From Clostridium_AD frigoriphilum (lineage in GTDB: Bacteria; Bacillota; Clostridia; Clostridiales; Clostridiaceae): a DNA stretch of 64,000 nt. A model generated the notes under the pieces. That model was given only the letters and a program-made list of their open reading frames with translations. It was not told the DNA's origin and did no database searches. The first letter of the stretch is position 1; every line of letters begins with the position of its first letter. This document shows, piece after piece, positions 24,631 through 32,961 of this stretch. The stretch lies in assembly GCF_036541405.1 (NCBI RefSeq), contig NZ_JAZHFS010000015.1, positions 51,366 through 115,365 of the forward strand, given 5' to 3'. Made by a program: the position numbers and the translations under genes.

Positions 24631-25356
24631 TTAGTTTAATAATAATTTTATCTTACGAGCAGATATTAAGCATTCTTGATTATTAATCATACGAAGCATA
24701 CTGCTTTTTTTATCAATTTCTTTTATATTATCTTTATTTACAATAAAAGATTTATGGCACCTGAAAAATCTTTTATCAACAATATTTTCGACGTCCTTCA
24801 TCTGCGCATAAAATTCAATGCGTCTATCTATAGTATTGATTACTATTTTATGGATTGTACTCGATGTTTCAAAAAATAATATTTCACTTAATTTAATATT
24901 AATTATTTTGTCTCCACTCTTAATGGTGAAGATCTTTTGTTTTTCATTAGAATTTAAGGTATATTTTTTATTAGCGTTTAATATACACTGCTGCACTCTA
25001 TTTTTAATATCGTTGAAATTATCCTTTATTATATAATCCATTGCTTCAACTTTATAGATAAAAGTTAGATAACTCATTTCTGAATGGGTAGTTATAAAGA
25101 TTATAAATCCCTCAGGGTCATATTCCCTAATCTCTTCTGCTAATTGTATGCCATTAATGCGAGTGTTTAAATCTACATCTAAGAAATATAGACCAGTGTA
25201 TTTATTAGATTTAACATATTCTAATATATCATCTGGATTTCCTGTAACTACAGCAGTTTCCATATCTAAATTTTCAATCATAATTATATCATCAATAATA
25301 TTAGATATTTTATCTCTATGATTTTTAATATCTTCACAAATAAATACCTTTATCAT
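24631..25356 (-). CDS. agrA: AgrA-type LytTR response regulator
   Basis: 241 residues. The receiver domain has IKVFICEDIKNHRDKI (acidic pocket) and the phospho-acceptor Asp in GLYFLDVDLNTRING, the wording typical of AgrA. The C-terminal LytTR DNA-binding domain contains SEILFFETSSTIHKI, FFRCHKSFIVNKDNI and ISARKIKLLLN. It starts 17 bases after the agrC stop, with AAAGGATAG as ribosome binding site, so it is co-translated with agrC. It would bind direct repeats upstream of target operons, including its own; I could not identify such repeats with confidence. Confidence 0.93.
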   Translation of the reverse strand: MIKVFICEDIKNHRDKISNIIDDIIMIENLDMETAVVTGNPDDILEYVKSNKYTGLYFLDVDLNTRINGIQLAEEIREYDPEGFIIFITTHSEMSYLTFIYKVEAMDYIIKDNFNDIKNRVQQCILNANKKYTLNSNEKQKIFTIKSGDKIINIKLSEILFFETSSTIHKIVINTIDRRIEFYAQMKDVENIVDKRFFRCHKSFIVNKDNIKEIDKKSSMLRMINNQECLISARKIKLLLN

Positions 25357-25373
25357 ATTTATAACACTATCCT

Positions 25374-26672
25374 TTATTTTAAGACTTCTATATTTTGAAT
25401 GAATTCGTTATCTTTAATTGAAGTATCTAAAGAAACATTACTGTAGGAATTAATAATTTCTTTTAAATTGTTAAGGCCTAAACCTCTATTTTTACCTTTA
25501 GTTGAAAATTCCTTTTCAAAAAGCTTATATATTGGTGGAGTATTTTCAAGGCATTGATTAATTACGATTATGATTACGGATCTTTTTTTATTTATAATGG
25601 CGAATTTTATAATAGGATTTTCACAATCTCCAGAAGCTTCTATTGCATTATCTAGAATTATTCCAATTATTTTGCAAATATCTATTATATCTATATTTAT
25701 ATCTTCTATGGGATCCATTATATCGATAAAAACATTTATCTCTTTGTGCTGAGCAGTTATTAATTTTGAGGAAACAACCCCTTTTATTTCTGGTATTTTT
25801 ATATTTTGAAGTAATCCTAGTTTAAAATTCTTTTTTTCAAAGCTTGTACCAATAGGAATTATTTTATTATCAAAATAACGTCGAAGGCCCTGCATATCGT
25901 TTTTGTCCATATATCCTACCATGGAGGTTAGTACATTTATGTGATCATGTCTAAATTTTCTGGTTTCATTATATAAAATTTCTAGTGTTTCGGTATATTC
26001 TTTTAAATCAGCTAGTTGTCTTTTTTTGTTAGCAATTTGCAGTTCTTTTTTTGCGTTAGTTATAAATGAATAACCTATTAAACCAAAAATAATAAAATAT
26101 GAAAAAAACAGAAAACCAATTATCATTAATGTATAATTAGACAAAGTATTTATTTTGGTTAATAATATCGTTAAATAATATATAAGGAAAATCAAAAGCA
26201 AACCCAACATACAAGATATTGAAAATATACTATTGAGATTATAATTTTTTATGTTGGGTTTGCTTTTTAATAAATACTTGGATATGTTAGTTATGAAATA
26301 GGATACAATAAATATTAAAATATGATATAAAAAATAGGGTAGGCGAGTGTGGACAATACCTTCTAAATTTAAATTTAGTATCAATATACAAATGTTTAAA
26401 CTTATACCATCACTTGCCCAATATATTAATATAGATACAATAGATAATGTTAAACTTAAATATAAATTTTTAGTTTTTATATAAATTAAAATTATTAAAT
26501 ATATAAGTATAGATGGTATTATCAGAGAAGTAAAGTGTATTAATGGTATAGTCATTAAAAATATTATTAATATGAATTTTATTAAATCATATAGAGTTAA
26601 TTTTATTAAATTTAGATTATATACTGAACATATAATAATACAAATAATTGTAAATAAATATAGAGCAACCAT
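25374..26672 (-). CDS. agrC: AgrC-type receptor histidine kinase
   Basis: 432 residues; GGAGG lies seven bases before ATG 26672. About six or seven transmembrane helices fill residues 1-225. They are followed by a coiled segment and the AgrC-type H box FRHDHINVLTSMVGYM, the N box ILDNAIEASGDCENP and the G box STKGKNRGLGLNNLKEII. This HPK10-family layout matches receptors for cyclic thiolactone/lactone peptides. The membrane part is as divergent as expected for a pheromone-specific receptor. It is separated from agrD by about 120 bases with a terminator-like hairpin. Confidence 0.92.
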   Translation of the reverse strand: MVALYLFTIICIIICSVYNLNLIKLTLYDLIKFILIIFLMTIPLIHFTSLIIPSILIYLIILIYIKTKNLYLSLTLSIVSILIYWASDGISLNICILILNLNLEGIVHTRLPYFLYHILIFIVSYFITNISKYLLKSKPNIKNYNLNSIFSISCMLGLLLIFLIYYLTILLTKINTLSNYTLMIIGFLFFSYFIIFGLIGYSFITNAKKELQIANKKRQLADLKEYTETLEILYNETRKFRHDHINVLTSMVGYMDKNDMQGLRRYFDNKIIPIGTSFEKKNFKLGLLQNIKIPEIKGVVSSKLITAQHKEINVFIDIMDPIEDINIDIIDICKIIGIILDNAIEASGDCENPIIKFAIINKKRSVIIIVINQCLENTPPIYKLFEKEFSTKGKNRGLGLNNLKEIINSYSNVSLDTSIKDNEFIQNIEVLK

Positions 26673-26746
26673 TAAAAATCCTCCAACAACTCAAATAATA
26701 ATATATTATAATATTTAGCATATCATACTTATTATCATAAACATAG

Positions 26747-26787
26747 AAAAAAACACTGCATTTTACATATTGCTACAGTGTTTTTTT
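26747..26787 (-). terminator. Terminator or attenuator between agrD and agrC
   Basis: AAAAAAACACTG and CAGTGTTTTTTT form a symmetric stem with T-runs on either strand, inside the agrBDCA unit. It could reduce agrCA transcription relative to agrBD unless agrC has its own promoter. Confidence 0.75.
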
Positions 26788-26794
26788 AAAAATA

Positions 26795-26971
26795 TTATTT
26801 ATTTTTGTTAGCTTCTTCTTTTAATAACTCTATTGGGAATTTTGGTTCGCAAAATCCTACTACAGAACATTTACCCATTGAATGATCTGTAATTTTTATT
26901 GCAAGAGACCCTATTGATTTGGAAATTTTCTCTTCAAAATTACTAAAAAAACTAGTTTTCATATTTTTCAT
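26795..26971 (-). CDS. agrD: AgrD-type cyclic autoinducer peptide precursor
   Basis: 58 residues from ATG 26971, nine bases after TAGGAGGT. It has an amphipathic N-terminal leader (MKNMKTSFFSNFEEKISKSI), then a core KCSVVGFC, then the conserved acidic tail EPKFPIELLKEEANKNK (EPxxPxEL pattern of AgrD). AgrB would cleave before the tail and close a thiolactone with the Cys. There are two Cys in the core; the first (CSVVGF ring) is the natural ring Cys by alignment with the tail, and the second lies at the cleavage edge. The gene overlaps the end of agrB by 20 bases. The mature pheromone is predicted, not known. Confidence 0.88.
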   Translation of the reverse strand: MKNMKTSFFSNFEEKISKSIGSLAIKITDHSMGKCSVVGFCEPKFPIELLKEEANKNK

Positions 26972-27545
26972 AATTTTTATACCTCCTACCACAAATTTTA
27001 TAAATTAAAGGATGTATACTTATACATTCCATTAACGTTCCTAAAGTAATTAACGTTTTAATATTTCCATTATCTATAACCAAAGCTAATAACGATAACG
27101 TACAGCCTGATAAGAGAGAATCTCTCCTAAGGTTTCTTCTAAGTTTTTCACCTAAAATAGGTCTTGCTTCTGTATCCGAGGGTGCATATTTATATAAAAT
27201 AAGTATAGATATAGTAAATAATAGTAATACCATATAATTGTTTAACATAATATATTTACTTATGTAAGGGGTGATTACGAAAGCGGCAATAGTAACTACT
27301 GTACAAACAATACTGTTCATAGCATGTAATCCAAACGCAGTTCTTCTTATGAAACAAAAACTAGAAATTATTATCAATGTAAAAAAAAATAAATTAAGAA
27401 TATAAGATATAGAAATTACTATTAATAACTTGGAGACATTTATTAGAAAGATCTCAATACCTAATCTCATTTTTTCAAATTCTAAACCATTTTTTTTTGT
27501 ATATTTATTTATTTTGTTGGCATATTTTATTGATAAATTTTCCAT
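26952..27545 (-). CDS. agrB: AgrB peptide-processing membrane protease
   Basis: 197 residues; AGGTGATCAG precedes ATG 27545. A membrane endopeptidase that trims AgrD and cyclises the autoinducer. The catalytic pair is H74 (AFGLHAMN) and C81 (SIVCTVV), seven residues apart as in the staphylococcal enzyme, and the conserved YAPSDTEARPI segment is present. Five or six hydrophobic segments follow. The frame continues past the agrD start, so agrB and agrD are translationally coupled. A TATAAT on the minus strand (27562-27567) may be the operon -10 box, but I see no convincing -35. Confidence 0.94.
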   Translation of the reverse strand: MENLSIKYANKINKYTKKNGLEFEKMRLGIEIFLINVSKLLIVISISYILNLFFFTLIIISSFCFIRRTAFGLHAMNSIVCTVVTIAAFVITPYISKYIMLNNYMVLLLFTISILILYKYAPSDTEARPILGEKLRRNLRRDSLLSGCTLSLLALVIDNGNIKTLITLGTLMECISIHPLIYKICGRRYKNYEKYEN

Positions 27546-27913
27546 CTGATCACCTGCTTACATTATATCAAAAAAATGTTTGTATTTTTAATATTGTAAT
27601 AAATAACACCATAAATGTAATTAACGTATTTTATTTAAACTTTTATATAAAAAATATTAGGTATTAAGTAATTAATGTAAACTTATTAAGTTTTAATTAT
27701 TTGTAAAATATATTGAGAATGGCTTATATATGTCGTATGTTATCGAAATCTGTTATTTTATTATTACAATGGAATTTATAACATTTAAGGAGGTATAATC
27801 AAATTGTAAACGAGTTCATATGAGTCAATGATTTAAGTATGGTTTTTTTAATGAAATTTTTTATAAAGCCACACTTGGTCTTGAAATAATTAAATTTAAG
27901 GAGTGTGTATTAA
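27546..27913. other. Divergent intergenic region between agrB and the beta-helix protein gene
   Basis: 368 bases, AT-rich. It holds the likely agr promoter near its left end. A well-formed but unused ribosome-binding-like AAGGAGGT at 27788-27795 is not followed by a plausible frame. A near-palindrome, GAGTTCATATGAGTC, lies at about 27811-27825. If AgrA controls either side, its sites should be here. Confidence 0.4.
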
Positions 27914-28705
27914 ATGAAGAACCGAGTAATTGCAATTCTCTCTGTTTTGGCATTAACTGCATCGATATCTATAGGAGGTGTACCATTAAAAGCAAATGCG
28001 GCTACTGATATTGCAACACTATTAGAAAAAGGTGGAACAATACCAGCTGGTAATTACAAACTTACTAGAGGTGTAAAGGTCACAAAGGATATAATTGCTA
28101 ATAAAGTTGTAATTGATGCTTCTGGTTGTCCCAATGATACTATAGCTATAGTAGCTAACGCTAGTATAACAGGAATAACTATTAATAGTCCTCAAAGACA
28201 AGGAATTAGCATACAAGATTGTTCAGGTAAAACTTTAAAAAACTGCACAGTAACAAAGGCCAAATTTGCTGGTATTGAAGCTAAAAATAATGTTTCAAAC
28301 ATACTTATAGAGGGATGCGTATCAAACAACAATTATGATCCTGTAAACTCAGGTGAAAGTGCAGATGGTTTTGGAATAAAAAATGGAGCAAAAGATATCA
28401 CTTTGAAAAATTGTTCAGCTTCAAGCAATAGTGATGACGGCTATGATACATATACGGCCGGTGCAAATATAACTTTTATTGGCTGTAAAGCAATTAATAG
28501 TGGATCGGGTGGTAGTGGAGATGGAAATGGTTTTAAATTAGGACCTAATGGTTCAAGTGGTGGGTTAATTACAGTTACAGGATGCACAGCTACTAACAAT
28601 AAAGGCTGGGGATTTCTTAGAAATCATAACAAAGTAACTCCAAAACAATCTGGCAATATAGCAACTGGTAATCTTAAAGGTTCATTTAGCTGGATCTTAA
28701 ACTAA
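27914..28705 (+). CDS. Secreted right-handed beta-helix protein, pectate lyase family 9-like
   Basis: 263 residues, ATG 27914 with AAGGAG. The signal peptide is KNRVIAILSVLALTASISIG, ending in KANA-A. The rest is parallel beta-helix sequence with repeated NCT/NCS/GC turns (KNCTVTKAKFAGIEAKNN, EGCVSNNN, KNCSASSN). The PL9 features are SADGFGIK, SNSDDGYDTYT (calcium-binding Asp residues) and GDGNGFKLGPNG, where the Lys in GFKLG matches the catalytic Lys of PelL-type lyases. At 263 residues it is shorter than most PL9 enzymes (about 400), so it has fewer coils. It would cleave pectate outside the cell; the exact substrate is unproven. It lies next to agr, which controls exo-enzymes in other clostridia. 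Confidence 0.82.
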   Translation: MKNRVIAILSVLALTASISIGGVPLKANAATDIATLLEKGGTIPAGNYKLTRGVKVTKDIIANKVVIDASGCPNDTIAIVANASITGITINSPQRQGISIQDCSGKTLKNCTVTKAKFAGIEAKNNVSNILIEGCVSNNNYDPVNSGESADGFGIKNGAKDITLKNCSASSNSDDGYDTYTAGANITFIGCKAINSGSGGSGDGNGFKLGPNGSSGGLITVTGCTATNNKGWGFLRNHNKVTPKQSGNIATGNLKGSFSWILN

Positions 28706-28716
28706 CAATTATAAAA

Positions 28717-28763
28717 GGGTAATACAGTATATAAGAGCTTTTATATGTTGTGTTATCTTTGTT
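28717..28763 (+). terminator. Probable terminator after the beta-helix protein gene
   Basis: GGTAATACA..ATATAA pairs imperfectly with TTATAT..TGTGTTATC. The tail CTTTGTT is only moderately T-rich. Confidence 0.5.
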
Positions 28764-28860
28764 ATTCATTTTTAACTGTAATTATATGAAATTACGACAT
28801 AATATTACATAATTTCCACCAATAAATAAACCGCAAAGCTAATTTAGATGTTAGTATAGG

Positions 28861-28892
28861 TATACAAAGAAAAAAAGCATACTTTGTATAAT
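28861..28892 (+). promoter_or_regulatory. Inverted repeat overlapping a -10 box upstream of the CAP-domain gene
   Basis: TATACAAAG (28861-28869) is perfectly inverted as CTTTGTATA (28882-28890), and TATAAT at 28887-28892 overlaps its right arm, 26 bases before the start codon. This is the geometry of an operator; the regulator is unknown. Confidence 0.45.
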
Positions 28893-28917
28893 AAAATTAG
28901 AGGGTGAGGTACAAAAG

Positions 28918-29646
28918 ATGAAGAAATCTTTAAGAGCATTAATATTAACTTTAGGTATTTTAGCAACAACAGGAATAGGTTCAACAGTGTACGCACAAGA
29001 TTGTAGTACAGTAAAACAAGTTAACTCAGTAGAGAGTATACAAGCATTATGTGCTAAGTACGGGATTGCAGTTCCAAAGGGTGTGGCAGTTAAGGCTCAG
29101 GTAGCGGCGCCTTGCAAGGCAGCACCTACAAAAACTGCTCCTGCCAAAGCAGCGACTACAAAGGTAACTCCTGCAAAGGCAGTTCCTACGAAGGCGACAC
29201 CTGCAAAGACGACTGCTACAAAGGCAACAACAACCCCAGTAGCATCAACTTCAACAGCAAATAACAAATTAGAGAAAGAAGTAGTAACATTAGTTAATCA
29301 GGAAAGAGCAAAACAAGGCCTAGCTCCTTTAACTGATAATGTTAAGCTTTCAAATGTAGCTAGAACTAAGTCGGAGGATATGGTAGCTAAAAACTATTTC
29401 GATCATACATCACCAACATATGGTTCACCTTTTGACATGATGAAACAATTCGGTATTACATATAAAGCAGCTGGTGAAAATATTGCAATGGGTCAGCAAA
29501 CAGCAGCTTCAGTAATGACTTCTTGGATGAATTCGCCAGGACACAAAGCTAACATTTTAAGTAAGAATTTTACTGATATTGGAGTTGGAGTAGCAAAAGA
29601 TAAAAGTGGAGCTATTTATTGGACTCAAGAATTTATAGGTAAATAA
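28918..29646 (+). CDS. Secreted CAP/SCP-domain protein (YkwD-like)
   Basis: 242 residues, ATG 28918 with GAGGGTGAGG. The signal peptide (KKSLRALILTLGILATTGIG) ends near TVYAQD. Residues about 60-115 are a low-complexity Ala/Thr/Lys/Pro linker built of PAKA and PTKA units. Residues about 120-242 are a CAP domain: VTLVNQERAKQGLAPL, the conserved DHTSPTYGSPFDMM, GENIAMGQ, MNSPGHKANILSKNFTDIGVG. The family occurs in sporulation (SafA/YkwD-like) and secreted proteins; its biochemical role is not settled. There is no wall anchor, so the Lys-rich linker may bind the wall by charge (inference). Confidence 0.9.
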   Translation: MKKSLRALILTLGILATTGIGSTVYAQDCSTVKQVNSVESIQALCAKYGIAVPKGVAVKAQVAAPCKAAPTKTAPAKAATTKVTPAKAVPTKATPAKTTATKATTTPVASTSTANNKLEKEVVTLVNQERAKQGLAPLTDNVKLSNVARTKSEDMVAKNYFDHTSPTYGSPFDMMKQFGITYKAAGENIAMGQQTAASVMTSWMNSPGHKANILSKNFTDIGVGVAKDKSGAIYWTQEFIGK

Positions 29647-29658
29647 ATAATTTAATAT

Positions 29659-29714
29659 CAATCTGTGTTTTTATATATTGTAAATCACAATATATAGAAA
29701 CATAGATTTTTTTG
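29659..29714 (+). terminator. Terminator of the CAP-domain gene
   Basis: A long stem, AATCTGTGTTTTTATATATTGT with ACAATATATAGAAACA and TAGATT, ends in TTTTTTT; a few internal mismatches. Confidence 0.85.
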
Positions 29715-30085
29715 TTTTGTAGAAAAAAATAAATAGATAATAGTAGTATTTATAGCAAAATTTTTATTGAGTTAACATCATTTTATAAAATATATGGTAC
29801 ACTTTAGGTTGCAATAGGAGAAAGGATGGTGAGGTTTACATTAGTTGGGATAATTTCAAGTTATAATGAGGTATATAAGAAAATATAGTCTAGAATTTAT
29901 AGGAAAAGGTAAATTATATATAGATAAAATGAAAAAAATATTAATTAAAATAAAGATATATAGTATTATCATAAAGCATAGAGTATAAAGAATATTGGTG
30001 TATATGTAATAATATTAATGGAAGTGATATAGAAAAAATCTATTAAAGCGGTTGAAAATTTTAAAAAATTAGAGAGTGTGATTAA
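29715..30085. other. AT-rich intergenic region before the CPBP protease gene
   Basis: 371 bases without a supportable gene. A 20-codon frame at 29826 (ATGGTGAGGTTTACA) follows AGGAGAAAGG but looks like chance. GGTACACTTTAGG and several TATA-like motifs are present; no promoter stands out. Confidence 0.4.
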
Positions 30086-30928
30086 ATGAAATTTTTAGAA
30101 AACATAGAAAATGGAACAATCAATATTAAAAAAATGGGAATTATTAAAGCTCTATTTGTAATGTTTCTATCAATTTTACTAGAGGTATTTGGACAGGTGC
30201 CTATAGAGATTACGAATTTATTCTCTGGGAGATTTGAAAAAACATTGCCCTATGTAATTTTTATTTTTGGAGTATTGGTAAAATATTATGTTATTATCGT
30301 TTTACTTAAATGGCTTAGTAATAGAGTAAATGAGGAAAAGCATAAACCACATCTGAATTGGAAAAGTTTTGGGTATGCAACACTTATGATTATATCCTTT
30401 CGACTTATATTTGATAACAGTTTGATATTTTGGGTAAGCGGTATATCTACGCCGAGTTTTATAAATGAGGTGGTGGACGAACTACCTATATCACCTATTA
30501 TATCAATAATTAGTGTTATAATTGTAGCACCTATATATGAAGAAATTATTTTTAGAGGGATTTTATTAAAAGGAATGTCTAAAAAAACAAATCCAGCTAT
30601 AGCGATTGTAGTATCTGCATTATTATTTGCAGTAGTTCATATGAACATTCCCCAAGGCATAAATGCTTTTTTATTAGGATTAGTTCTTGGATTTATATAT
30701 TTAAATAAGAAGTCAATTTATTTAAGCATATTTGCACATTTTATAAATAATTTTCTTGCTCTTTCATTGTCTTCATTCTTTTCATCAATAGGTGGAGAGT
30801 ATGCTATAGAGATTCATTGCATATTCTCATTTGTAGGGATAATACTTTTAATTATCGCTTGCGATGGATATAAACAAAATAAAATAAAGAATAAACCTTC
30901 GATATACAAGCAATTTATAGAAGTATAG
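30086..30928 (+). CDS. CPBP-family intramembrane metalloprotease (Abi/CAAX protease-like)
   Basis: 280 residues with about eight hydrophobic segments. The membrane active site is visible: APIYEEIIFRGILLKG (EExxxR), then LLFAVVHMNIPQ (His), then SIYLSIFAHFINNFLAL (HxxxN). These glutamic-type membrane proteases process peptides such as bacteriocins or self-immunity partners in some loci; no such partner is adjacent. The start is ATG 30086 with AGAGAGTG upstream. It has its own terminator and is probably monocistronic. Confidence 0.9.
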   Translation: MKFLENIENGTINIKKMGIIKALFVMFLSILLEVFGQVPIEITNLFSGRFEKTLPYVIFIFGVLVKYYVIIVLLKWLSNRVNEEKHKPHLNWKSFGYATLMIISFRLIFDNSLIFWVSGISTPSFINEVVDELPISPIISIISVIIVAPIYEEIIFRGILLKGMSKKTNPAIAIVVSALLFAVVHMNIPQGINAFLLGLVLGFIYLNKKSIYLSIFAHFINNFLALSLSSFFSSIGGEYAIEIHCIFSFVGIILLIIACDGYKQNKIKNKPSIYKQFIEV

Positions 30929-30951
30929 ATATGGCAATTGAAAAAATTGTA

Positions 30952-30990
30952 AAAAAACCTCTAACATGTTATTATAGTTAGAGGTTTTTT
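30952..30990. terminator. Terminator between the CPBP gene and the coat genes
   Basis: AAAAAACCTCTAAC pairs perfectly with GTTAGAGGTTTTTT; usable from both sides. Confidence 0.93.
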
Positions 30991-31023
30991 CAATCTAATA
31001 AAAAATTATTATATTATAGATAA

Positions 31024-31284
31024 TTATTTTAATTCACTTAACATTTGGTTGGCTTCATCTTTTAATTGTTGAACTTCATTATCGGGAGCATCCTTTGTAG
31101 GATACCATCCCTTTTGTTTCATAGCATCAAATATCATATATTGAATGTTTTGATCATTTTTAAAATTACCAATTAGTGTATTCCTTAAATTTGCACAAGA
31201 AGATTCAGTTATTCCTGTACTATAAGCTGTAATAGTTTGTTTTTCAGAAGCAAGTAAGTCTTGCATTAATTCTTTTTCAGTCAT
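31024..31284 (-). CDS. CotF-like spore coat protein
   Basis: 86 residues, GGAGGG seven bases before the ATG. MTEKELMQDLLASEKQTITA, then SCANLRNTLIGNFKNDQNIQ, YMIFDAMKQKGWYPTKDA is the coat F domain pattern (a short four-helix, ferritin-like fold). Such proteins coat the spore of clostridia and bacilli. It follows a partner gene on the same strand with a 22-base gap. The Pro/Asp-rich end (APDNEVQQLKDEANQML) is usual for the clostridial members. Confidence 0.85.
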   Translation of the reverse strand: MTEKELMQDLLASEKQTITAYSTGITESSCANLRNTLIGNFKNDQNIQYMIFDAMKQKGWYPTKDAPDNEVQQLKDEANQMLSELK

Positions 31285-31306
31285 TTAATATCCCTCCATT
31301 TATATA

Positions 31307-31513
31307 TTATTGATGAGAATCAAGGTATGTCTTTAATGTATTAAAATTTTGTTTATGTGTATTACTAGCTTCAGTACAAAGATTTTTCAAATTCTGATCA
31401 GTGCATTGTGTACCATATTCATTAAATTTTTTATTAAGCAATGATTCATATCCTAACTGATCTTTAATTACTTTTAAGTTGTTACTTTCAAGTTGTTTAT
31501 TTTCAGTATTCAT
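31307..31513 (-). CDS. Small CotF-related spore coat protein
   Basis: 68 residues from ATG 31513 (GTGGAGGT is ten bases upstream; the GTG at 31531 is inside that site). MNTENKQLESNNLKVIKDQL, then GYESLLNKKFNEYGTQCTDQ, then LCTEASNTHKQNFNTLKTYL is a helical hairpin like the N-terminal half of coat F domains. It is transcribed before the neighbouring coat gene, so the two likely form one sporulation operon whose products may pair. Confidence 0.75.
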   Translation of the reverse strand: MNTENKQLESNNLKVIKDQLGYESLLNKKFNEYGTQCTDQNLKNLCTEASNTHKQNFNTLKTYLDSHQ

Positions 31514-31734
31514 AATATTTATTACCTCCACTTTTTTATTAAAATTGCTACTAAAGTAGTATCTGTATTTTATATTTAAATATAAGTGGTAAATTAATGA
31601 AAATGCTTATTTTAACGGGCATTTATAGCATTTTTAAAAAATTTAAGAAATTTTTAAGGTAATATTAATCAATATTTAATAAAAATAGAGTACAATAATA
31701 TAATAACAAGGTTAATTAGATTGGAGTGACTATT

Positions 31735-32766
31735 ATGCCTACTATAAATATGCTGTCATCAGCAGACAAAGTAAAAGGTCAAGGAGTAGGATCAGCTTAC
31801 TTAGAACAAGTAGATTTAGTCAGAAATGGATTAGATAAAGAATATAAAGTTGTGGTAAATAAAAAAGAAAGAACCGATATAATGCATTATCATACTATCG
31901 ACCTTAAGCATTATTTAAGTATATATTTTGCTAAAAGAAAAGGTGTAACAGTGGGTTATGTGCATTTTTTGCCAGAAACTATTGAAGGAAGTATTAAATT
32001 ACCTAATATAATAAAAAAGATTTTTTATAAATATATTATAAGTTTTTATAAAAAAATGGATTATTTAGTTACAGTAAATCCTAATTTTATACCAAGGCTT
32101 GAGGCTTACAATATCGATAGAAAAAAAATTACGTATATTCCTAACTTCGTTTCAACTGAAAAATTTTATGATTTTTCAACTGAAAAGAAATATATAGCGA
32201 AGGAAAAACTGAAAATTGATAGAGATGCGTTTGTTGTGCTTGGAGTTGGTCAAATACAAACCAGAAAAGGTGTCATTGATTTTATTGACATCGCAAAAAA
32301 AATGCCGGATGTACAATTTATCTGGGCAGGTGGATTTTCTTTTGGAGGTATTACCGATGGATATAAGGAATTAAAAAGTAAAATGGAGACTGCACCTAAA
32401 AATATTTTATTCACAGGAATAGTTGATAGAGATTTGATGAATGATATATATAATGTATCGGATCTTCTTTTTATGCCATCATATAATGAGCTTTTTCCTA
32501 TGTCAATACTTGAAGCAATGAATACATCTACTCCGGTGCTTTTAAGAGATCTAGAACTTTATGAAGATATATTATTTGACTATTACTTAAAAGAGCACGA
32601 TAATGAAGGTTTCATGAAGGCTATACAAAAATTAAAAAATGATTCGAATTATTATGAACAAGCTAAAAAAAAGGCTATTCGTGGTCACAATTTTTATTCT
32701 AGAGAAAGTGTACTTGGTATGTGGAAAAGTTTTTATAAAAAAGTATTGCTAAAAAAGGATAGGTAA
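31735..32766 (+). CDS. Glycosyltransferase family 4, probable glycolipid or envelope glucosyltransferase
   Basis: 343 residues from ATG 31735, eight bases after GGAG. The N-terminal half (INMLSSADKVKGQGVGSAYL, DIMHYHTIDLKHYLS, GYVHFLPETIEGSI) and the C-terminal GT-B half (VLGVGQIQTRKGVIDFIDIA, FMPSYNELFPMSILEAMN with the EX7E-type site) are complete. It resembles the LafA/BgsA-like partner that extends diacylglycerol glycolipids in Firmicutes, and the next gene resembles the first enzyme of that path. The pairing supports a role in membrane glycolipid or lipoteichoic acid anchor synthesis; substrate specificity is inference. Confidence 0.82.
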   Translation: MPTINMLSSADKVKGQGVGSAYLEQVDLVRNGLDKEYKVVVNKKERTDIMHYHTIDLKHYLSIYFAKRKGVTVGYVHFLPETIEGSIKLPNIIKKIFYKYIISFYKKMDYLVTVNPNFIPRLEAYNIDRKKITYIPNFVSTEKFYDFSTEKKYIAKEKLKIDRDAFVVLGVGQIQTRKGVIDFIDIAKKMPDVQFIWAGGFSFGGITDGYKELKSKMETAPKNILFTGIVDRDLMNDIYNVSDLLFMPSYNELFPMSILEAMNTSTPVLLRDLELYEDILFDYYLKEHDNEGFMKAIQKLKNDSNYYEQAKKKAIRGHNFYSRESVLGMWKSFYKKVLLKKDR

Positions 32767-32961
32767 ATTAATAAAATGTTTTTTGCTTTATTTTTCGCAT
32801 GTATTAATATAATTATTACTATACTATTATGGAAATTAACTACCTTTTACTCCTGTTAATCTTTGATTTTTCTGCGTTTATGAATGCATAAGCAAGAGTA
32901 TTAATGCTTATTAAATGAAGAATTTTCATAAGGGAATTATAGTAATTAAAGGGGACTGATT

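Noticed and set aside
29826..29888. 20-codon frame after AGGAGAAAGG
   Set aside because: Too short, biased towards chance AT-rich codons, with no terminator or conserved context.
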